DNA of 64,000 nt from NCBI RefSeq assembly GCF_030678915.1, contig NZ_JAUUTZ010000021.1, positions 1-64,000 of the forward strand, given 5' to 3'. This document shows positions 17,404 to 26,458 of the stretch, in pieces; the first letter of the stretch is position 1, and each line of letters begins with the position of its first letter. The position numbers and the translations under genes were made by a program. This DNA is from Paracoccus wurundjeri. Its GTDB lineage: Bacteria > Pseudomonadota > Alphaproteobacteria > Rhodobacterales > Rhodobacteraceae. Under the pieces are notes generated by a model. It made no database searches. It was not told where the DNA came from and was given only the letters and a program-made list of their open reading frames with translations.

Positions 17404-18333
17404 ATGAACATCACCTTCCGCCAACTTCGCTATTTTCTGGCCCTTGCCGAACAGCGGCATTTCACGCGCGCGGCAGAGATGATCCATGTGACCCAGCCCG
17501 CCTTATCGATGCAGATACGCGCGCTGGAGGAACAGGTCGGCGGAAAGCTGGTCGAGCGCACGCCGACCGGCATCGTGCTGACGCCGCGTGGCCGGACCCT
17601 GGCGGATCATGCCAGGCAGGTGGTGGCGGCGATGGCCGGGCTGGAACAGGGGCTGAACAGCCCGGGGCAGGGCGGCAAGCTGCGGCTGGGGATGATTCCC
17701 ACGGTCGCGCCTTATCTGCTGCCCGAGGCTTTGCCGGTGCTGCGGGCCAGTGATGTCGGCCGCGACATGTATCTGCGCGAGGCCATGACTGACCGTCTGC
17801 TGACCGAACTGGAATCGGGCCAGCTTGACGCTGCCGTTGTGGCAACCCCGCCCGAGGGGGACAATCTGGTTGCCGTGCCGCTGTTCATCGACCGGTTTCT
17901 TCTGGCGGGAAGTTCCACGCGCATCGCGGGCTTCGCTGCCCGGGCGGAGAGCCTGAAACCGCAATCGCTGGACCCAAGCCAGCTTCTGTTGCTGGACGAG
18001 GGGCATTGTCTGGGGGATCAGGCGCTGGAAGTCTGCGGGCTGTCCCGGCATGGCGGCCGCCTGAATCTGGGGGCGGCATCGCTGTCCACGCTTTGCCGTC
18101 TGGCGGCGCAGGGGATGGGGCTGACCTTCCTTCCCGAAATCGCACGATTGCAGGAACTGGCGGCCGCTCCGGGACTGGTCACGATCCGGTTTCCCGATCC
18201 GCAGCCGGAACGGCAGGTGCTGCTGTTGCGCAGGGGCTCGACGCCGGCAGACGGATGGTTCGACGAGCTGGCAGAGACATTGCGGCGGGCAGGGGATGAT
18301 CTGCTTGCCGCCGAGTGGCATGCGGAAGGATGA
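17404..18333 (+). CDS. oxyR: OxyR hydrogen-peroxide sensor, LysR family
   Basis: A 309-residue LysR-type regulator. The N-terminal winged helix has FTRAAEMIHVTQPALSMQIRALEE. The C-terminal domain carries the redox cysteines of OxyR: C202 in DEGHCLGDQ and C211 nine residues later, the same spacing as E. coli Cys199/Cys208. Oxidation to a disulfide activates catalase and peroxidase genes. No katG or other peroxidase gene is next to it in the window. The ATG at 17404 begins directly with the LysR N-terminus. Confidence 0.9.
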   Translation: MNITFRQLRYFLALAEQRHFTRAAEMIHVTQPALSMQIRALEEQVGGKLVERTPTGIVLTPRGRTLADHARQVVAAMAGLEQGLNSPGQGGKLRLGMIPTVAPYLLPEALPVLRASDVGRDMYLREAMTDRLLTELESGQLDAAVVATPPEGDNLVAVPLFIDRFLLAGSSTRIAGFAARAESLKPQSLDPSQLLLLDEGHCLGDQALEVCGLSRHGGRLNLGAASLSTLCRLAAQGMGLTFLPEIARLQELAAAPGLVTIRFPDPQPERQVLLLRRGSTPADGWFDELAETLRRAGDDLLAAEWHAEG

Positions 18334-18632
18334 GCGAAGAGATAATACTTCTCGCGATGCTGGGGCTTGGGTTTCTTGTACTGCCATTTTTACTTGGGAT
18401 CGTGATAGGCCGCCGGATTTCTGCTGCGGTTGCGGTCACATTTTCATTGCTGCTGCTGGCCGTTTTGCTTTGCGTGGCATGGTGGATTTATCACAATGGA
18501 CCGGAGAGTGGATATGGCCCCGAATTTGCATCGGGTCTGTTTCTGATCTACGTCGTCGTGCCTGTGTTTGTTTCCACGATTGCCGCCCTTGCCATCGGGC
18601 AATGGCTCAGGGTGCGTCGAAAAAGGGAATAG
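18330..18632 (+). CDS. Small three-helix membrane protein
   Basis: A 100-residue hydrophobic protein with three probable transmembrane helices (about 5-26, 30-50, 70-92) and a basic tail. Its ATG overlaps the oxyR stop (ATGA), so it is translationally coupled to oxyR. I do not recognise the family; a link to peroxide response is only suggested by position. Confidence 0.65.
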   Translation: MSEEIILLAMLGLGFLVLPFLLGIVIGRRISAAVAVTFSLLLLAVLLCVAWWIYHNGPESGYGPEFASGLFLIYVVVPVFVSTIAALAIGQWLRVRRKRE

Positions 18633-18653
18633 TCCCGCCCTTTACGCCGCGTG

Positions 18654-19247
18654 TCACTTGTTGTCCGTGCCGACCATGGCCGCGAGTTCCAGACCGTTCC
18701 TTGCCCCCATCTTGGCCAGAACCCGCCCGCGATGCACCTCGACCGTGCGGACCGCGATGTTCAGCCGGTCCGCCATCTGCTTGTTCAACTCACCGGTCAG
18801 CATCAGCCGCATCACCTCTTCCTCGCGCGGCGACAGGGTGGCGAGGCGTGCGGCGATGTCACGGCGGGCGGCATCTTCGGCTTTTGTCGCATTGAACCTT
18901 TCGATTGCGCAAAGTGCCAGATCGACGATCTGATTATCGTTGAAAGGTTTTTCCAGAAAGTCGAAAGCGCCGGCCTTCAACGCGTCGACCGCGATCGGCA
19001 CATCGGCATGCCCGGTCAGAAAAATCACCGGTGCCCTGACCTCCTGTGCCAGCAACCGGTCGAAAACCTCGGGGCCGCTCAGATCGCCCATGCGCACATC
19101 CAGTATGATGCAGGAGCAATCCTCAAGCGGCTGGGCGGCAAGGAAGGCCTCGCCGGAGGGCCAGCAGCGAGAGGCCAGCCCCCGGGAAGCGAACAGGAAA
19201 CCGAGCGAATCGCGGATCGCTTCCTCGTCATCGACAATATGAATCAT
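18654..19247 (-). CDS. Response regulator, FixJ/DctR-like with LuxR-type output
   Basis: A 197-residue two-domain regulator. The receiver domain has acidic residues D6-D7, phosphoacceptor D50 in IILDVRMGD and the EKPF lysine. A C-terminal LuxR/GerE helix-turn-helix (about 130-195; LSPREEEVMRLMLTGELNKQMA) binds DNA. The ATG at 19247 overlaps the kinase stop (ATGA); a GTG at 19256 is an alternative. It is the output partner of the adjacent kinase. Targets are unknown. Confidence 0.88.
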   Translation of the reverse strand: MIHIVDDEEAIRDSLGFLFASRGLASRCWPSGEAFLAAQPLEDCSCIILDVRMGDLSGPEVFDRLLAQEVRAPVIFLTGHADVPIAVDALKAGAFDFLEKPFNDNQIVDLALCAIERFNATKAEDAARRDIAARLATLSPREEEVMRLMLTGELNKQMADRLNIAVRTVEVHRGRVLAKMGARNGLELAAMVGTDNK

Positions 19248-21244
19248 GCTGCCCACGCTTTGCCCTCGGATTTTCCTTCTGCCCGCGGCAGAGTGATCAG
19301 GAATATGGTTCCCCCATCCGCGGCGGGGCGATGAGCCAGCTGGCCGCGGTGCAACTCGATGATGGAACGGCAGATCTTCAGGCCCATTCCCATTCCTTGC
19401 GCCTTGGTCGAGGCGAAAGCCTCGAACAGGCGGCCTGCCATGTCTTCGGAGATACCGCAGCCCTGATCCTCGACCTCGATCATGCTGTGGTTGCCGTCGG
19501 GATACAGTCGGATCAGCACCTTGTCGCCATGACGCTTTTCGGCCATCGCCTCCATGCCGTTACGGATCAGATTGATCAGCACCTGCTCCAGCAGGATACG
19601 GTCCGCCTGCTGCGCCGAGACGGGGCGCAGGTCGGTCTGGATGACCACCCGATGCGCACGGGCATCCGCCGACAGGAAAGACACCGTTTCGTTGATCACC
19701 TCGTCCAGCCGGGTTTCGAAAAAGCGGGGCTCGCGCTTTTTGACCAGATCCTGGATATGGCGGATGATCTGCCCGGCGCGGTCGGCCTGATGACCAAGCT
19801 TGCCAGTCGCATCGCGCAGCAGAGCGGGATCGGTATTGCCGGCGTCCAGAAGGTTGGACATACCCGCCGCATAAGAAGCGATCGCGGCAAGCGGCTGGTT
19901 CAGTTCATGCGCCAGAGTCGAGGCCATTTCGCCAAGCGTGACCAGTCTGCCGGTCCGCGCCATCGTCTCGTCCTGTTCGCGCGTCAGCCGGGCGGCGCGT
20001 TTCTGTTCGGTGATGTCGATGACCGAGCCCATCCAGCCCCGGTGGATCCCGGCGGAATCGATCAGCGGTGCCTCGTAGACCTGAACGTCGATCTCGCGGC
20101 CATCGCGGTGCAGGAAATGGGTCTCGAAACTTTGCGCCTTGGTGCCCGAGCGGGCAAGATGTTCGTGCCGGGCGCGGGTTTCCTCGGTTTTCTGGGGGTG
20201 CCAATAGGGCATTGGCGGCAGATGACCGATCAGGTCCGATGAGTTCCAGCCAACCAGATCGCAGAATGCCGAATTCACATAAAGGATCCGCCCGTCGTGA
20301 TCGCGGGCGCGGATGCCGACCGTCAGGCTTTCTTCCATCGCGCTGCGAAAAGCGGTCTCGCTGCGAAGCTGCGCTTCGGCGGCGCGGCGGCGCTTGGCGC
20401 TGCCATAGAGAACCGCCAGAGCCAGAATGGCGAAAATCGCCAGCGCGCCGATCGCACCGAAAAGCAGCGCCGAGCGCAGGCCCTTCTGGTCTTCATATGC
20501 GGTGATCATAAGTTCCGTGCCATGCAGCGGCGGATCGAAGCTGATCCTGTGGCTGGGAGAGTCGGGATTGGTGTCGAGCAACTGTCTTTCGGCGTAACTT
20601 TTGCCGTCCATGTCGCGAATGCGCACTCCGTATTGCTCGGCGATCCACCATGGAACATGTCTTTGCAGCAGAAGCTGTAGCGAAACGGTCGCGGTCACGA
20701 AGCCTGCCTCATCCGGCAGGGCAAGCCCCATCGTCGCCTGCCCCTCTTCGCTGGTGCTGCCATAAACCGGCCTTGCGCCACGGGTCCTGCTATTCGCGAG
20801 TCTCTTTACCAGCGCGTCATCGCCCGGAGCCCTTTCCCCCGGCAAGGCCCGCTGACGTTGACCAGCATTGTCATACCAGATGATCGAAAGAATTTCGGGG
20901 TTCGAGGCGATATGCAGCCGGGCGCGGGAATCCAGTATATCCGGGTCGGTTCCCGATGCGGCTTCAAGCGCCATCCGTGCAAGCATATCCTCGTCCACCG
21001 ACATCTGAAGCCGCAGGGTCTGTTCGACCCACAGGGCGTCTGTGGCCAGTTTCATCCTTGCCTGCTCGGCCTCGTTCCGGCTGACGATCCAGACCACGCC
21101 CGCCACCAGGATGACCAGCGCGATGATCGCCATCAGCGGAATCAATGCCAGCAGATCAAGCCGCCGGCGGGCAAAAGGGGTGCCAATGCTCCAGGTTTCG
21201 TCCGGGGATGCACTGTTCCCCGTCCCTGTTTTTCGCCGTTTCAC
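19244..21244 (-). CDS. PAS-containing membrane sensor histidine kinase
   Basis: A 666-residue sensor kinase with two transmembrane helices (about 30-54 and 256-280). They flank a periplasmic sensor region of about 200 residues. A cytoplasmic PAS domain (about 295-415), the dimerisation/phosphoacceptor domain with H446 in LAHELNQPLAAIASY, and an HATPase domain (about 540-655) with the N-box LIRNGMEAM and G-boxes DQGCGIS and GMGMGLKI follow. The H-box and partner type resemble FixL/TodS/DctB-like systems. The signal cannot be read from the sequence; no transporter gene sits beside it to give a hint. Confidence 0.88.
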   Translation of the reverse strand: MKRRKTGTGNSASPDETWSIGTPFARRRLDLLALIPLMAIIALVILVAGVVWIVSRNEAEQARMKLATDALWVEQTLRLQMSVDEDMLARMALEAASGTDPDILDSRARLHIASNPEILSIIWYDNAGQRQRALPGERAPGDDALVKRLANSRTRGARPVYGSTSEEGQATMGLALPDEAGFVTATVSLQLLLQRHVPWWIAEQYGVRIRDMDGKSYAERQLLDTNPDSPSHRISFDPPLHGTELMITAYEDQKGLRSALLFGAIGALAIFAILALAVLYGSAKRRRAAEAQLRSETAFRSAMEESLTVGIRARDHDGRILYVNSAFCDLVGWNSSDLIGHLPPMPYWHPQKTEETRARHEHLARSGTKAQSFETHFLHRDGREIDVQVYEAPLIDSAGIHRGWMGSVIDITEQKRAARLTREQDETMARTGRLVTLGEMASTLAHELNQPLAAIASYAAGMSNLLDAGNTDPALLRDATGKLGHQADRAGQIIRHIQDLVKKREPRFFETRLDEVINETVSFLSADARAHRVVIQTDLRPVSAQQADRILLEQVLINLIRNGMEAMAEKRHGDKVLIRLYPDGNHSMIEVEDQGCGISEDMAGRLFEAFASTKAQGMGMGLKICRSIIELHRGQLAHRPAADGGTIFLITLPRAEGKSEGKAWAA

Positions 21245-21462
21245 CCCCGCAATCCCTCCCTATTGCGAAAAGGCAGAATAGCGGCACTATGCGCAATGAC
21301 GCAAGATTTCGATCGGTTTCGCCGATCGCAGGGACAGGGAAGCAAAAGAATATTCGGTTGAGGCGTGGTCGTGGAACGGCCCCCCGCTTGCAAGCGGAAG
21401 CACCTTTCCGGATACTGCCTTTGCGGCTTGCCGTTCAGTGCCCGCCGTTCAGCGGTTTTCGT

Positions 21463-21693
21463 TCAGTGGTCGTCGTGAGTGTGGTTCTGGTCCAGCACGA
21501 AACGCTTGTCGCAATAGCCGCAATCGACGAAACCCGTTTCCGGCGGGATTGCCAGCCAGACGCGCGGATGCCCCAGCCCAAGGGCATCGTCGCCGTCGCA
21601 GGCGATCCGGCGGCTTGTCACGGTGACGGTTTCCGGCGCGGGCAAGCGCATTTCCGGGGCGGTCTGGTTTTCGGAACGGGCGATCTCTGTCAT
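21463..21693 (-). CDS. CHCC-type zinc-finger protein
   Basis: A 76-residue protein with the CHCC zinc-finger domain: one Cys in ACDG, His in LGHPRVW, and the paired Cys in VDCGYCDKRFV. Small alphaproteobacterial proteins of this family resemble the mitochondrial complex I subunit NDUFS6, which suggests a role in respiratory-complex assembly. I chose ATG 21693; the longer frame to 21798 covers the start of the divergent ABC gene. It ends in a His/Asp-rich tail that could also bind metal. Confidence 0.8.
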   Translation of the reverse strand: MTEIARSENQTAPEMRLPAPETVTVTSRRIACDGDDALGLGHPRVWLAIPPETGFVDCGYCDKRFVLDQNHTHDDH

Positions 21694-21784
21694 GGCTGGC
21701 CTTCTTGTGGCGGCGGGCGGGTTCTGTTCTAACCCACATATCCCAGCGTTGCCCGGCTTCGCAAGCTTTGCAAGGATCTCCTTT

Positions 21785-22708
21785 ATGTCAAATGCCATCG
21801 AAATTACCGCTCTGCGTAAGATTTATGCCGCACAGGGCAATGCCCCCGCCAAAGAGGCACTGAAAGGCGTTGACCTGAATATCCGCTCGGGCAGCATCTT
21901 CGGATTGTTGGGGCCGAATGGCGCAGGGAAATCGACGATGATCAACATCCTTGCCGGTCTGGTGAACAAGACGGCGGGCAAGGTGGTGATCTGGGGATTC
22001 GATCAGGATGTGAACCCGCGCCAGTCCCGCGCCGCCATCGGGATCATGCCGCAGGAGTTGAACATGGATCCCTATTTCAGCCCCCGCGCCAGCCTTGAGG
22101 TGCAGGCGGGACTTTACGGAGTACCCAGGGCGGATCGCTGGACGGATGAATTGCTGGAACTGGTCGGGCTGACCGGGCAGGCCGATGCCTATGCCCGCAA
22201 TCTTTCGGGCGGAATGCGGCGGCGGTTGCTGCTGGCCAAGGCGCTGGTGCATCGCCCGCAGATCCTTGTGCTGGATGAGCCGACAGCGGGTGTGGACATC
22301 ACCCTGCGCGCGATGCTGTGGAACAATGTCCGCAGATTGAACGAACAGGGGATGACGATCATCCTGACCACGCATTATCTGGAGGAAGCTGAAGAGATGT
22401 GCGATGAGATCGCCATCATCAATCACGGCGAACTGATCGTGAAACAGGGTACGCGCGAATTACTTGGCCGCACCGATGGCAAGACGCTTGTCATCGACAC
22501 CGGCGCGCGGGTGGAACTGCCCGCCTTGCCCGAAGGCGCGCGGCCCGAGTGGCGATCCGACGGGCGGTTGGCGATCAGCTATCCGCCCTCGCGAATCCGT
22601 GCAGATCAGTTGATCGACGCGCTGCGCGGCGCAAATGTGCCGATCAGGGATGTCGCCAGCGAGCAGCCCGATCTGGAGGATGTCTTCGTCGAATTGACCC
22701 GCAACTGA
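21785..22708 (+). CDS. ABC transporter ATP-binding protein (ABC-2 export type)
   Basis: A 307-residue ATPase. Walker A LGPNGAGKSTMIN lies near residue 43, signature LSGGMRRRLLLAKAL, Walker B LVLDEPTAGVD and the H-loop THYLEEAEEM. A C-terminal regulatory extension of about 80 residues is typical of YadG/CcmA-like exporters. AAGGA lies just upstream of ATG 21785. No ABC-2 permease lies next to it: upstream and downstream genes are on the other strand, so the membrane partner must be encoded elsewhere. Substrate unknown. Confidence 0.88.
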   Translation: MSNAIEITALRKIYAAQGNAPAKEALKGVDLNIRSGSIFGLLGPNGAGKSTMINILAGLVNKTAGKVVIWGFDQDVNPRQSRAAIGIMPQELNMDPYFSPRASLEVQAGLYGVPRADRWTDELLELVGLTGQADAYARNLSGGMRRRLLLAKALVHRPQILVLDEPTAGVDITLRAMLWNNVRRLNEQGMTIILTTHYLEEAEEMCDEIAIINHGELIVKQGTRELLGRTDGKTLVIDTGARVELPALPEGARPEWRSDGRLAISYPPSRIRADQLIDALRGANVPIRDVASEQPDLEDVFVELTRN

Positions 22709-22751
22709 CGCGGTGGGCAGCGCGCCCGTATCGCGCGCGCTTTTCCCTGCC

Positions 22752-23135
22752 TTAGCCGCGTCGGCTGAGCATTGGCCCCATGATCCGGCCGCCCATGATA
22801 TGCAGGTGGAAATGCGGAACCTCCTGCACGCCATCGGATCCGGCATTGGTAATGGCACGGAAGCCGTTGCCGCCATTCGCCTGCCCAAGTCCTTCTGTCG
22901 CGATCACCTCGGCGCAAAGCCGCATGAACGCGGTGATCTCATCCGCCGAGGCATTGGCAGAAAAATCCTCGAAGCTGATATATTTCCCCTTGGGGATGAC
23001 CAGGACATGGCTTGGCGCCTGTGGCGTTATATCGCGAAACGCCAGCGCGTGGTCGTTCTCGGCAACGGTATCGTTCGGAATTTCACCCCGGAGGATGCGG
23101 GCGAAGATGTTCTGGTCGTCGTAGTCGAAAGCCAT
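22752..23135 (-). CDS. HIT family purine-nucleoside phosphoramidase (HinT-like)
   Basis: A 127-residue histidine-triad protein. The N-terminal motif ENDHALAFRDITPQAPSHVLVIPK and the catalytic triad VPHFHLHIMGG near the C-terminus identify a HinT/PKCI-type enzyme that hydrolyses nucleoside phosphoramidates and acyl-adenylates. Length is normal. It follows the glycosyltransferase gene on the same strand after 11 bases and may be cotranscribed, without an evident functional link. Confidence 0.9.
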   Translation of the reverse strand: MAFDYDDQNIFARILRGEIPNDTVAENDHALAFRDITPQAPSHVLVIPKGKYISFEDFSANASADEITAFMRLCAEVIATEGLGQANGGNGFRAITNAGSDGVQEVPHFHLHIMGGRIMGPMLSRRG

Positions 23136-23146
23136 GGAATTCCTGT

Positions 23147-24724
23147 CTAATCTGCGAAAAGATGTTCGGTGCCTGCCAGATCCTGCGCGATCTCGGGCGC
23201 GACGTCCAGAAAGCGCGCGATCGACAGGGCATTGCGTTCAAGAGATTGCGCGCTGGCAATCGTTTCGAAATGCTCGAAATTCATGTCCCGCAATCTTTCG
23301 GATTCCTGTTCAAGATCGGCGCGCACGATCGGAAGCAGCCGCGCAAGCACATCGTCCGGGGTTGTGTTTCCAGCCAGACCGATCCGGTTCATATGACCGC
23401 GCATATAATCGTCATCGAACTCGCTGTCGACGAAGAGGATCCGGCTTTCCGCCTTGTCGCTGACGAAATCCGAAATCAGCGAAAGCGCCGAGGGATCGAT
23501 GCACAGGACCAGCTGCCGGCTGTCATATTCGTCGAACAGCAGGCGCAGCAGGGCGCGGCGATGGCGCTGGCGCTTGGTCAGGCTGGAGGCGACACCGCCA
23601 AGCCAGGGCAGGCTCGCGTCCTGCTCGTCAAAAAGATAATCCAGTGCGGGAATATCCGTGAGCGCGCGAATCCTGGATGTCAGGCGTTTGGCGATATGCC
23701 ATTTCTTGGCGACAATCAGATGCACGATCTGATTCCTGCCCAGATTACCCTCGCTTTCCCAGAAGCGCGGCGCGAACCGTCGCCCGACCCGGCCACGCTC
23801 GGTCAGGAAGCGGAACAGGCGCGGGCCCTCATCCGAGATCACGAATTCCTGACCGCTGGCCTGCCAGAGCGCGCCGAGCTTCTCTCGCAATTCCAGCGCT
23901 TCGGCACTGATCTTGCGGGCGAAAAGGAAATCCTGGCGCAGCAGGAGATCGTAGTGATCATTATAGAATGTCGCGGGCATCCCGTAATCGGTGAACATCA
24001 GGAAAGTCAACGTACGCCGGTGAATCTCGGCTTTGGGAACCAGATGCGCGACCAGCGTCTGGAAAAAGGTTTCATCCGGGATCCATGTGGTCGTGAAGAA
24101 GCGCATCACGTCCTTGCGCTGCTTGCAGAAATCTAGGATCCGGGTGACCGTGTTGCGGCGCAGGCACCACCATTGCGAACCGATCATGATTTGCAGATCT
24201 GCAGGAATCGGGCGTTGAAGCCGGAAACGCTGCTGAAATTCGAGATTGGCGTAGAACAGTTTCTTGTGTTTCCGCTCATTGAAGAAGTGGCGATAGATCA
24301 GCCGCTCTTCCTTGATCCCGGTCTTGATCCAGTCGCTTTCGAAGAAATCGAAGCTTTCGATGAAGTCTCCGTCGATTCGCTCGAGGAAGGAATGCGCGTA
24401 TTCCCCCGATTTGATCGGCATGCAGTCGCCTGACAGCATGTAGAAATGCGTCGCATCCGGGAAAGCTTCGACCGCCGATTCGACCGCCAGGAGGCTGGCA
24501 TCGACCAGCGACCAGTCCCCCCAGCCGCATTTCAGCCGTTTGGCGGCGAATGTGACGCCGGATTCGTCCTTCAATGCGTCCTGTATGCGTTGAAAATACT
24601 TGTCCGGAGCATTTGCGTCGAAATGGATCGAGACATAATCTCCGGTGGCGCAAAGCCTTCTGGCCTGCGCGATGACCCCTTCGGGATCCTTGTGAGTCAA
24701 TAGGATAAAAGCAATTCTTGTCAT
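23147..24724 (-). CDS. Core-2/I-branching-type beta-1,6-N-acetylglucosaminyltransferase-like protein
   Basis: A 525-residue protein. The N-terminal half (about 1-270) is a GT14-like domain: AFILLTHKDPEGV, FYMLSGDCMPIKS, the double Trp SQWWCLRR and the acidic PDETFFQTL motif. The C-terminal half (about 300-525) is the domain of unknown function usually attached to it in Rhodobacteraceae (DUF5927/5928 type, from memory). It is probably cytoplasmic and acts on a surface or exopolysaccharide. The divergent neighbour is a sulfotransferase, so the two may jointly decorate one glycan. Confidence 0.8.
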   Translation of the reverse strand: MTRIAFILLTHKDPEGVIAQARRLCATGDYVSIHFDANAPDKYFQRIQDALKDESGVTFAAKRLKCGWGDWSLVDASLLAVESAVEAFPDATHFYMLSGDCMPIKSGEYAHSFLERIDGDFIESFDFFESDWIKTGIKEERLIYRHFFNERKHKKLFYANLEFQQRFRLQRPIPADLQIMIGSQWWCLRRNTVTRILDFCKQRKDVMRFFTTTWIPDETFFQTLVAHLVPKAEIHRRTLTFLMFTDYGMPATFYNDHYDLLLRQDFLFARKISAEALELREKLGALWQASGQEFVISDEGPRLFRFLTERGRVGRRFAPRFWESEGNLGRNQIVHLIVAKKWHIAKRLTSRIRALTDIPALDYLFDEQDASLPWLGGVASSLTKRQRHRRALLRLLFDEYDSRQLVLCIDPSALSLISDFVSDKAESRILFVDSEFDDDYMRGHMNRIGLAGNTTPDDVLARLLPIVRADLEQESERLRDMNFEHFETIASAQSLERNALSIARFLDVAPEIAQDLAGTEHLFAD

Positions 24725-24891
24725 GGGTTCCCCGCAGTAATGCGGTCAATTAATTGCGTGGCGCGTTTATTGCGTTGAAAATCTTCGCAGGGTTTGCTTT
24801 GTGTCTGTATCAATTTTGACTGCGCGAGCAAGCCGGATGGCCCCCATTTGGTAAATTTGCGCCCACTAATAGATATAGAAGAGAGTGCGAT

Positions 24892-25710
24892 ATGGGGTTT
24901 CCCGGCGTTTGGATGACCGAAAGCGAAAGTTTGATCTACCGTGTGGTTCCGAAATGTGCCTGTTCGACCATTGGCCAGATCATGTTCTATTCGGACCACG
25001 GACGTTACTTCGATGGCGATATCCACGATTCGACAACCGGATTACATAAATGGAATCAAGATGGTAGTCAGGAGCCGATCCGGAATGCGGTGCTGGGGCA
25101 CAAGACACCGGCCTTTACCTGTGTCCGTAATCCATACACACGGATTCTGTCGTCCTTTTTCGACAAGATCGCGGGCATTCAGCGGAACGGCAAGCGCTAT
25201 CGCGGCAAACTGGTGCCGCAGCTGATCCAGCGCTACGGCATCGATGTCGGCAGCCCCGAGAACGGCTTCGATTTCGACCAGATCGCCAGCTTTCGCCGCT
25301 TTCTGCTATTCGCGCGGGACACGATCCGCTGGCGGCGCCCGATGGAGCCGGATATCCACTGGTCGGCAATGTCCGGCCATATCTCGACCTTCATCGGAAG
25401 CGGCGGCAGATATGACCGGATCTTCTTCACCGAGAAGTTCAATGAGGGTATGCAAAAGGTTTTGGGCGACACGAAACCCGCCCATAAGCTTGATCTGAAG
25501 AAGGTGCCGCGCTTCAACGAATCGGAAGGGCATGGCCCCAAGCGCGCGCATAAGGTCAGTGCCTATTTCGACGACCTGTCGCGGCATCTGATCTGGGAAA
25601 TGTACAAGGACGACTTCCTGTTGTTCCGCTATGATTTCGACGATCCGGACAACAAGATGCCGATCGGCGAGGTGGATCTGGACGAGGTTCACGCCAAGCT
25701 CCGTTACTGA
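24892..25710 (+). CDS. Sulfotransferase family protein
   Basis: A 272-residue carbohydrate sulfotransferase-like protein (sulfotransfer_2 type). The 5'-phosphosulfate-binding motif is VPKCACSTI (residues 19-27), and the 3'-phosphate-binding motif is TCVRNPYTRILSSFFDK near residue 80. Such enzymes move sulfate from PAPS to sugar hydroxyls. There is no signal peptide or transmembrane helix, so it acts in the cytoplasm. It is divergently transcribed from the GT14-like gene with a 167-base A/T-richer gap, and a perfect terminator follows. Confidence 0.82.
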   Translation: MGFPGVWMTESESLIYRVVPKCACSTIGQIMFYSDHGRYFDGDIHDSTTGLHKWNQDGSQEPIRNAVLGHKTPAFTCVRNPYTRILSSFFDKIAGIQRNGKRYRGKLVPQLIQRYGIDVGSPENGFDFDQIASFRRFLLFARDTIRWRRPMEPDIHWSAMSGHISTFIGSGGRYDRIFFTEKFNEGMQKVLGDTKPAHKLDLKKVPRFNESEGHGPKRAHKVSAYFDDLSRHLIWEMYKDDFLLFRYDFDDPDNKMPIGEVDLDEVHAKLRY

Positions 25711-25735
25711 ACCGGCGATCGGATCTTCTGAATGA

Positions 25736-25783
25736 GGGGCGGGATTCAGGCGCGGACGGGCCGGAATCCCGCCCCTGTTTGTT
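25736..25783 (+). terminator. Rho-independent terminator after the sulfotransferase gene
   Basis: A perfect 12-bp stem, GGGGCGGGATTC (25736-25747) with GAATCCCGCCCC (25764-25775), encloses a 16-base loop and is followed by TGTTTGTT. It lies 25 bases past the stop codon. Confidence 0.8.
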
Positions 25784-25900
25784 CCGTTTGAATATGTCGT
25801 GACGGCGTTCCTGCGCCGCGCATCTTATGGGTGCTGATGGGACGATGCCGCCCGGGTGAAAAAATTTTCGCAGAAACCCAAGATCCTGTGCCCGGCAGAC

Positions 25901-25915
25901 GTCATAAGTTATGAC
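25901..25915. promoter_or_regulatory. Perfect palindrome abutting the sigma-factor start
   Basis: GTCATAAGTTATGAC is a 7-bp perfect inverted repeat around one base, ending directly before ATG 25916. A second palindrome, ATGCGCAT, follows at 25916-25923. It could be an operator for autoregulation or an RNA hairpin covering the start codon. No obvious Shine-Dalgarno sequence is present between it and the start. Confidence 0.5.
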
Positions 25916-26458
25916 ATGCGCATGAACGTGACAGACGAAGATCTTGCTCTGGCGGCGGCCGGCGGTGATGCGGATGCCTTCGAGGCTCTGCTGTTGCGCA
26001 ATTATGACCGGCTGTTCGGGCTGTGCTTCCGTCTGACCGGCAACAGGGCCGAGGCCGAGGATCTGACACAGGATATCTGCGCCGCGCTGCCCTCGAAACT
26101 GGCGGGTTTCCGCGGCGAGGCCAGGGTCACGACCTGGCTTTACCGTGTGGCCCTGAATGCGGCGGTGGACCGCAGGCGCAAGGCGTCGCGTTATGCGCGG
26201 GCAATGGAAGGCTGGGGCGATTGGGAACTCGGCCGCCAGAGTGCCATCGCGGAAGAACAGCAGGATATCGCGTGGCTTCACGCCGCCATGAGACATCTCA
26301 GCGATACTCTGCGCGATACATTGGTGCTGGTTCTGGAAGGCCTGAGCCATGCCGAGGCGGCGGATATTTTGGGTGTCCCCGAAGGAACCGTTGGCTGGCG
26401 GGTCGCCGAAGCCCGGAAACGCCTGCGCGAATTGAGAGAGAAGGAGGAGGCGCAATGA
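25916..26458 (+). CDS. ECF-type RNA polymerase sigma factor
   Basis: A 180-residue sigma-70 family protein of the extracytoplasmic-function class. Region 2 (about 20-90) has YDRLFGLCFRLTGNRAEAEDLTQDI and the -10-recognition helix RVTTWLYRVALNAAVD. Region 4 (about 115-175) has LVLEGLSHAEAADILGVPEGTVGWRVAEARKRL. The start is uncertain: 25916 or 25922 fits the family, while a GTG at 25856 would include the palindrome. The stop overlaps the ATG of the VWA gene (ATGA, with AAGGAGG upstream). No classical anti-sigma gene is adjacent, so the VWA protein is the candidate partner. Confidence 0.85.
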   Translation: MRMNVTDEDLALAAAGGDADAFEALLLRNYDRLFGLCFRLTGNRAEAEDLTQDICAALPSKLAGFRGEARVTTWLYRVALNAAVDRRRKASRYARAMEGWGDWELGRQSAIAEEQQDIAWLHAAMRHLSDTLRDTLVLVLEGLSHAEAADILGVPEGTVGWRVAEARKRLRELREKEEAQ

